From NCBI GenBank assembly GCA_949317995.1, contig OX439035.1, positions 3,834,181 through 3,898,180 of the forward strand: a stretch of DNA of 64,000 nucleotides. The letters are read 5' to 3'. The DNA is from Acholoe squamosa (lineage: Eukaryota > Annelida > Polychaeta > Phyllodocida > Polynoidae). The translations under genes were made by a program, and so were the position numbers. Below the pieces are notes generated by a model. It ran no database searches and was not told the DNA's origin. It saw only the letters and a list, made by a program, of their open reading frames with translations. Below, one piece after another: positions 58,401 through 64,000 of this stretch. The stretch's first letter is position 1. Every line of letters begins with the position of its first letter.

Positions 58401-58986
58401 GACTGAAGCCACCGTCAATCTGGTCTACGAGATCCAGAGGCGGGAGGAAGATAAAATCAGAGAGCTGGAAAGGAAGAAGGTCGAGGAGGCCCTCGAGTCC
58501 TGCCGGCGAAAACAGAAGGAAGCCGAAAAGCTTAAAGAGTTTCACGAAGCTGAAAACTCCAGATATATCCATCGATTTAAGGAGGCTGACCTCAAGTTTT
58601 TCCTGGCATTCGGGAAACATCTGGAGGAGTGGGACGGCTTACCGTCGTCTCTCATCTTCGTTCCAGAGATACCCCCGGATGCCCCGCCAGCCCCGGCTAC
58701 TCCACCGGTCCTGGCCACTCCACCGGTCCCGGCTGCTCCGCCGATTCCGGCAGCTCTCTTGCTCCCGCCCCCCACTTGGAACCGGGCTGTCCCAACTGCC
58801 ACGGTTGCTGCACCAGCATCCGAGGCAATGGACAGTCCGTCCGCAGTGATGAGGGCCTTGAGCTTGGGGAGCGAGACTCCCAGCGAGGCTTCAGCGGCGC
58901 TCTCTATGAGCAGCTGTAGCAGCTCGGCTCCATCTGCCTCAGTGGAGCCGGCTGAGAAGATGGACACAGATCCTGAAGATCTTTAA
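55480..58986 (+). CDS. ORF3 of element B: novel two-finger, coiled-coil protein in the env position
   Basis: 1168 residues from ATG 55480, chosen for its GCCATGG context (the frame opens slightly earlier at a TTG). Layout: Pro-rich N-terminus; Lys/Arg/Gln-rich helix-like segment near 270-310; Ser/Thr/Pro- and Lys-rich linker; conserved core near 465-650. The core has CFADCAY (Cys483), SDDEEWM, and two C2H2-like fingers: Cys564, Cys569, His588, His593 and Cys602, Cys612, His627, His632. Then a disordered Gly/Pro/Arg region, a charged coiled coil near 990-1030, and the motif FLAFGKHLEEWDG. No signal peptide, transmembrane segment or furin-type site is visible, so it is not an ordinary env. A2 carries a diverged homologue with the same finger order and EWDG end, so it is under selection. 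Function unknown; nucleic-acid binding is inferred from the fingers. Confidence 0.85.
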   Translation: MAQGTIDAARQTANIPLEQDEDPKVPSRVEESMDSSTEEAARTLTAMAEATDRERMPPPPPPRPERPSTTDASGSKVDVLDIPMYPPGFRTQIRRLAHVDRQEGIVYTSWGTYIPMHASMFGCGPMAVEQGVPEPIPDELKTMVMDSCSDELADNMPVSWLRNYLKLAENMATNENLARAVLISAGIIQKATELRESESDMDTDSTVTLSSVETDRVKRLTRKPAPKGPLTESDLEAEDVRIAVERSTTETDPAADIPEAPGEISEEDISRQQAAVEAKRIELAKQQKELTAARRAHRKQQAQRKTEISSDSDSPVSGRRSPRTGDRSRRESDSSPEVPAQPTKVVRRKKKNGAKASPVEPTPPTKPRGKGKPKTPAPATTTTTVATSVTASSAASTSGAKTKSPTKAPTGTTTSSRAGRRGADIYTDSEESESDPELPESAKSDLESVTTWEEMTTDVPKDDNQKWMWKNAAEGFKERTPRCFADCAYDTVHYMCPSAVNKDGDSDDEEWMKSGPSDTPVGKFYLIWIDQLKSKLGSIYSYEARTKVQWAMTQWGPTGNRRRCPFESCQLSLTGEKMFETKPRFARHIVEFHMHHKPVMMCVLGDRPSKHCDGSFSTHRRRDMALHLQKAHGIGLEKTRKRAIKCFSELLANWSALSIKEVKEQAFETGFCSWKSGNLLTYFQTNSSSTKFGMPSEVHLKVKKWRGDDKREKAKARSKGPNGGTVTTTASKRTRADRSVSPSGGKDQPRPANPADRRESGQQVSALEMPGNQARRSGSQATASATPATSTPAPAEQRPGEASGGQDDGGELFAPPSGYSTWWAGEGSSGKRPTYSEYAAKFPSMGPAGPESQVLTPLGRAKARGRGRGGLESTRGSPGGGRGRGGITVEGPSAPPTGTPPVSVEAPAPPPVIVPPTGPRVPLMELISGTLSGLQDPNTFVDHRDVRTVQIQNELMEEWQALHRQKSVDYWRVMTEATVNLVYEIQRREEDKIRELERKKVEEALESCRRKQKEAEKLKEFHEAENSRYIHRFKEADLKFFLAFGKHLEEWDGLPSSLIFVPEIPPDAPPAPATPPVLATPPVPAAPPIPAALLLPPPTWNRAVPTATVAAPASEAMDSPSAVMRALSLGSETPSEASAALSMSSCSSSAPSASVEPAEKMDTDPEDL

Positions 58987-59740
58987 GTGTCCATCTGTTG
59001 GTGTCTCCTGGTACCCGAGGGTAAATGCATTTAATATGCCAGAGGCACTGTTCCTTACGCTGGACTCCTGATACCTGGATCGTAACCTGCAGCGAGGATG
59101 GACGCTAACCCGAACACCCAATGGACTACAACATCTAACCGGGTCTCCATCTTCCCATCTTCATCAGGGCACATCATAACAGCAACGTGGTTTGCCACCA
59201 CACATATGTCGCCGGATGGAGCTGCAGAAACCAGTCGTTCCAGGTTCGCCGGAAGTCCGGTATATTGTAAGGGTGATCCTGCTACCCTGGTAGGACACCT
59301 ATATTTCATATTTTGTATAAATCTATTTTTATATCGTATATTATATTCTTGTAAGTAAAAGTCAAAATTTTTTCGGGTTATTTACCCCACCTCGGGTCGG
59401 TAAAAACATTGTAAAAATTTTTCAATATCACCTTACTACACATCGAATATTCTTCGTCGCGTCTCATGTTTAATAATAACACACGTGTAACAGTATCACC
59501 ATAGGTCGATGGTCCATAAGGGGCCACTTCCTATTTTTGTTATTATTTATAAACACTTCGGGTTATATACGATGATGCCTTATTATGTACATATAACTTA
59601 TAATGCCCCTTAAATGTTCTATATTTAATACGAACTATGTATATATAGACTTACCTATTTATTTATAACACCACTGTATAAAGTCAACAATAGTTACTTG
59701 TTAATTACACACAACCCTAGGTAAAGTCTAGTGGGGGTGG
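58987..59740 (+). other. 3' non-coding region and polypurine tract of element B
   Basis: 754 bp, AT-rich toward the right. It ends in AGTGGGGGTGG directly before the 3' LTR, the primer for plus-strand DNA synthesis. No ORF of note. Confidence 0.8.
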
Positions 59741-60104
59741 TGTAGGGGCCGGCATCATTGTATATATATTAGTGCCGTTCATCCGAGAGACGTGTTCGTG
59801 TGGTGCTTGTTCCTTCTATGCTAGCTAGGTGTCGCTTTGCGATACCTCGTTGGTACAAGAGGGGGCAGCACCACGCCTCGCGTCCAGCTCCTACTAAGGA
59901 GCCGGACGAGCGGCAGAAGGGGACTGGACATGGTCCAGTCCAGACGCTAATACTTTGTCATCAGAGAGATTGAATAAAGTCCTACCCGAGAGGTAGGGGT
60001 TTCTGGGGCTTTGCCCAACCCGAACTACTCGTGTTGTGTTGGTACATCTAGTGGTAAGCGAGCCAAAGAGCCACCCAACATATAAGTCAATACGAACCAT
60101 TACA
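59741..60104 (+). repeat. 3' LTR of element B (364 bp)
   Basis: Same length and, by eye, same sequence as the 5' LTR; AATAAA at 59973-59978. Confidence 0.93.
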
Positions 60105-61554
60105 GAGGTACAACCATAGGTATAACATTAACACCAAATTGAGTATGAAACGAATGTCATATATATATATTCGATAGTGAATGTAGTTACAAATAACAAT
60201 TAGGATGTCGAAGTATTATACGAATTAGTTGAATAAGTGACAGTTGTGTGAAACGGAACTGTTAGTTAAATTACTATACCATATAATATCATATTATATC
60301 TACGGTATAATTAATAAGACAAGTAATATGAATCGTATACATGTGATAATGACAGTTATATGTAACGGAACTGTCGATAATAAATAAATCACATAATAAC
60401 ATCCGTATGTGTGTTTGTAGTTATTAACAACACATTTAAATATATAGTCTTGAAGAAGACTGTTATAGTAACTTCACTTATATAATGACATGTCGTATAT
60501 TATTAGCATACGAATCCGTTAAGGATTCCGTGAGTAGTACGAATAGGACCATTTATACCATACACTTGAAAAGAAAAGAAAAAAAAATTCACGGTGTAGT
60601 AATGAATATAATAATAATATATTATCACCGTGTACCTAATAACCTTTATAGCACCAGATCAATATACTTATTGTATAATTTGTCTCGCAGGACAATAATG
60701 TGTGTTTTCTGGTGAAGTTTAACGGATTCTTATAATATGAATATCAATAATAATCAGAGATCCGTATCAAGAAATGTCTATGTACCCGTATCATAATATG
60801 TATCTAGTGGATATGCACATACATATAATATTATAGAAAAATAGAAATATGACATTATATACAATATACAGAAATTATAGGTGCTGCTGGAGTCTTCTGC
60901 TGTAATCCTCCGGGTACTAGTAGGTAGGTGTGGTCAGCTAACCACGGGATGGACGTGCTTAAGTTTATGGTTTCCATATATAGAGTGAACACGGTAGATG
61001 AATTTGGGGCAGCTACCCACAATCCTCTAGTAGTGCTAAAGTTTATTAAGTAAATCCGAATGGCGTAGAATGTAGAATAATAGTCCGGATGTGTCAACTA
61101 TGTAGAAAACGTAATCCTTTTTTAAGTTTAGTTGACATAAGTAGAGAATAGTCCAGTATAGGTTGATCCGGAAGTAATAGTAGTAGTTGGTATGAGTCCA
61201 TTCGGGAGTATAGATGAGTTGTAGAGGTAAATCGTAAAGTCCATCCTAGTAAGTGGTTAGCACGGGTAACAGCAGGAGTCTGGAACTGGTATCCGGATAC
61301 ATCTCACAGCAGCAAGTCTACTATCGGATTGTTCATGGAAGAAGTTATAAATCCGAATAGACTATTCAGGGTGCAATAAGGGTTATACAGCCTGAATTAT
61401 ACAATAGACTGGTCATAAGAGGGACCCGGAACACATGCCATAGGTGTTCATACACTAGTGAAGAAAACATTCGCAGACCTGCAGGGTTCTGCAAAGACTA
61501 TATCTGGTTATGGGGAAAAGAAAAAAATTATGGGAGAAATAACCCGTAGCATGC
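60105..61554 (-). mobile_element. 3' non-coding region of A2, right part
   Basis: About 1.45 kb of AT-rich DNA between the A2 ORF3 stop and the element B insertion. It corresponds in place to the 3' region of element B. Short ORFs only; nothing recognised. Confidence 0.6.
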
Positions 61555-63990
61555 TTAAGCGGATTTCTTAGCATGCTTCTTCTTAAGAAGAGCTAGAGCC
61601 GACTCGGGAGTGCCGTCCCACTCGTCCAAGTCGACTCCGAACACCCTCATGAACTTAGTGTTCAGGTTGGTGTTCCAAGTTATCTCCTCTTTTACACGTT
61701 TCTCCAGCACATGTACATCCATAGCTGCCTTTTCTTGGGCAGCTGCGGCAGCCTCCTCCTGGGCCTTCACATCGCTCCGGATGAGGGTCTCGAGGCGTTG
61801 CTTTTCAGCATCCGCGACCTCCTTCATACACAACAGGGTGTCGTTTAGGAGACCCTGATGGAACTCGGTCGCTTTTTCGCGAACACACTTCTCCCAGTGA
61901 GTGTAGATGGCCTTCTGGACATCTGCCTCTCCCTGGCGAGATTTCTCAAACCAAACTTCCGCATTACCGGTTTTAATGGTAATAGCGTCTTTTGGTTTCG
62001 CAGGTGCAGCGACAGCCTTGGGAGGAGTCGAGGCGGCCTGTGGACCACTTCCGGGTTTAGGGCTTCCGGACACACCTGCCGTTGGTACACAGTAGGCAGG
62101 TGGTGCGTTTTGTTTCAATCCCATTTGCAGGTACATGTTCAACTGCTCCTGGGTAAAGGTAACTGGTGGGGCGGCTGGAGCGGATGTAGATCCGGCGGCA
62201 GCAGATGCGGTGGTCTTCTTTGGCATAAGGCGACCATCCTTTCCTACCACCAAGGTCTGGCTCTCAGGTCCAGGTCCCTGGTTTAAGGACGGAAAGTTTC
62301 GAGAAGTAACTTTCCCAGGCTTAGATACGGCTCCAGCGTATCCGGCAGGTTCGGGCTTCTTGAACACCGGAGTGCCCTGAGCCTGCTCGGCGGGGTGCCT
62401 AGCCAGAGGGGACCTGGAACGGTCCTCTGCTCTGACTTTCGGTTTAGTGGTGCCCTGACCATTACCGTTGCCGCCACGGTTCTGATCTCTCCTGCTCCTT
62501 TCACGAGCTCTCTTTGCATCCTTTCCGGATTCCTCGCATTTCTGCCAGAGAGACTCGTGCATGTCCAGTTTACCCTTTCCAGGAGTCAGGACTATCTTTG
62601 CTCGGAGTTTCGAATCCTAGGTCTTCGGAACTTCGCAGAGGACTTGGTCCCCCGGTTGGATCTTAGACCAAGCATCCTCGCTCAGACTGTCGAACTCTTT
62701 CATGAGTTCCTGGTGAAGCTCCATGATGCGCTTCCGTGCCCCGTCCAAACCTTCTGCGTGGCATTTCTTCTGGTGTCTAGCCAGATCACTACGTCGGTTG
62801 TATTGCACCTTCGTAGTACACTTCTTGCCCTTTTTACCATAACTCGGATCACAAATGTAAACCGGGTGATGGTGGAAGTGGGCCTCTACCAGATGCCGTT
62901 GAAACCGGGCTGGAGTACTCCAGGTCCGGATCATGACATCACTCGCATCCTGGCAGATAGAGAAGGGACAGGACTTTTGGTCGTCACCGTACCACTTCTC
63001 TAAAGCCCAACGCAGCTTCCTCCTCTGGGTATAAGTGTAATACCCTTCGGTGTGGTTTAGCATAAGCCACATCTTTCGATAGGCTTTGCTCGGATTGGGG
63101 TCCTCGTCCGAAAGACGCATCCAATCTTCATCGTCTGACTCATCATTTTTATTGACTGAGTCCGGGCAGGCATAGAGGGTAGAGCCGTCCTTCTTTACTC
63201 CATACGCACAGTCGGAGAAGCACGTCGGAATCCGGGATTTGAATCCGGACTTGGCGTTAGCCCAGCGTTCGGCCTCGGTTTGAGTTGATGGGGTGGCCTT
63301 CTCATCATACTCAACCGAGGACTCGTGCACAGACTCCTCGTCAGACGATTCAACCTCCATGGCAGAACTACCAGTGGCTGAAGTGCTGGGTTTCGGCTCG
63401 GCTCTAGCAGAATCCGGGAGATTCTTAAGCTTCCGAGCAGCGGACCTTCGGTTCTTGCTGACCTTCCAGTCTTCCTCCGGTTCCTGGGTTCCGGATGCGC
63501 TGGAGGTCGAGGCTTCTACCTGTGTGGTAGTACTGCCGGTGGCTGGTGTAGCACTGGCTGAACTCCTGGTGGCAAGTTTTAGGTCGGGGATAGGAGGTGC
63601 GGGTACTTCCGCGGCCCTCTTAGCCTCTTCCTGAGCCTCCCGTTCGGCAGTCATTCGGCGGACGATAACCGTCCGAAGGGCTGCGCCTCGGTCCAAACCG
63701 ATTAGTGACGTGTTCTGGACGTCCACTAATTCTTGCTCGGTAATATAAATACCTTCATCCCACTGCTCGAAGTTAGCAGCGGCCTCCCGATACTCCTTAG
63801 TGGTCCGGTACTGGGGCCGGGTAGCACAAGGGCGTGGGTAAGTCTGCCCCTTGGAATCTGAGACGCAGCCTACCCAGTTAATATTCGTAGCCTTGACGTT
63901 CCACAGGGACTTGTCAGGCTTCGGGTACGTTCCGAGCTCGAAGGCTCGGTTGGCTTCATACACTGTCTCGCGGAAGTCAGCGTCTACCAT
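61555..63990 (-). pseudogene. ORF3 homologue of element A2, interrupted by one in-frame TAG
   Basis: Two frames (63990-62617 and 62562-61555) are the same reading frame, separated by TAG at 62617-62619. Nineteen further open codons lie between that stop and the next Met. Joined length is about 811 residues; it may extend past 63990 because the frame stays open to the edge. It matches element B ORF3 in order: CFSDCAY, CPDSVNK, SDDEDWM, finger 1 (CPFSIC...RFQRHLVEAH), finger 2 (C-x10-C...DLARHQKKCH), a coiled-coil-prone segment, and FGVDLDEWDG. The stop falls after the fingers in a region otherwise conserved, so it is a nonsense mutation or a leaky codon. The fingers remain intact. Confidence 0.75.
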
Positions 63991-64000
63991 AAGTCCCCGT

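Larger units (their letters stand above)
47258..60104 (+). mobile_element. Complete Ty3/gypsy LTR retrotransposon (element B), nested in A2
   Basis: Order: LTR, PBS, gag, pol with PR-RT-RH-INT (the Ty3/gypsy order), a large third ORF, polypurine tract, LTR. The 12.8 kb length is long for the group. It is flanked by AGAGG (47253-47257) and AGAGG (60104-60108). If the LTR ends ...TTAC the duplication is 5 bp; if it ends ...TTACA, as TG...CA requires, it is GAGG, 4 bp. The two LTRs look identical by eye and all three ORFs are open, so insertion was recent and the copy may be active. Confidence 0.93.

Noticed and set aside
55509..58967. Long minus-strand ORFs opposite ORF3 of element B
   Set aside because: GC-rich coding DNA gives open antisense frames; the plus frame has the finger motifs conserved in A2.
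1..64000. tRNA, rRNA or other classical RNA genes
   Set aside because: No cloverleaf or rRNA core sequence was recognised by eye; a covariance-model scan would be needed to exclude small ones.

Overview
The window is eukaryotic. It holds multi-exon genes with GT-AG introns, minisatellites, MITE-like elements and LTR retrotransposons. The three host genes I could reconstruct are all conserved in animals: the Hippo scaffold Salvador, a cilium radial-spoke head protein and the deubiquitinase ataxin-3. A motile-cilium gene, small introns and heavy invertebrate-style repeats suggest an invertebrate metazoan, possibly marine. I cannot name the phylum from sequence alone.

Layout. 1-2357 is the 5' end of a minus-strand Ty3/gypsy-type element (family A, copy A1): partial gag, primer-binding site and an LTR that is itself split by a 1.48 kb inverted-repeat element. 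2358-7399 is repeat-rich intergenic DNA. 7400-13648 (minus) is SAV1 in seven exons, ending in a long polyglutamine tail. A compact divergent promoter (13649-14366) separates it from RSPH4A/RSPH6A (14546-24110, plus, eleven coding exons including one of 6 nt). 24111-33111 is intergenic and carries a 39-bp minisatellite of about 57 units. 33112-45796 (minus) is ATXN3 in seven coding exons; its introns hold 17-bp and 42/43-bp minisatellites and a dead hAT-like transposase fragment. A possible small membrane-protein exon starts divergently at 46080.

46791-64000 is a nested retrotransposon. The 3' part of a minus-strand family A element (copy A2) has been split by a complete family B Ty3/gypsy element (47258-60104) with LTRs that look identical. 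Element B encodes gag, pol (protease, RT, RNase H, integrase) and a large third ORF. A2 carries a diverged homologue of that third ORF. The shared protein has two C2H2-like fingers, coiled-coil-prone segments and a C-terminal EWDG motif, sits where env would sit, and shows no signal peptide or membrane segment. I consider this the most likely undescribed component of the window.

Two MITE families recur: TTAA-flanked elements made of several hairpins (one has amplified a 71-bp hairpin about seven times inside an RSPH intron), and TA-flanked elements with CCGTAATCTC termini.
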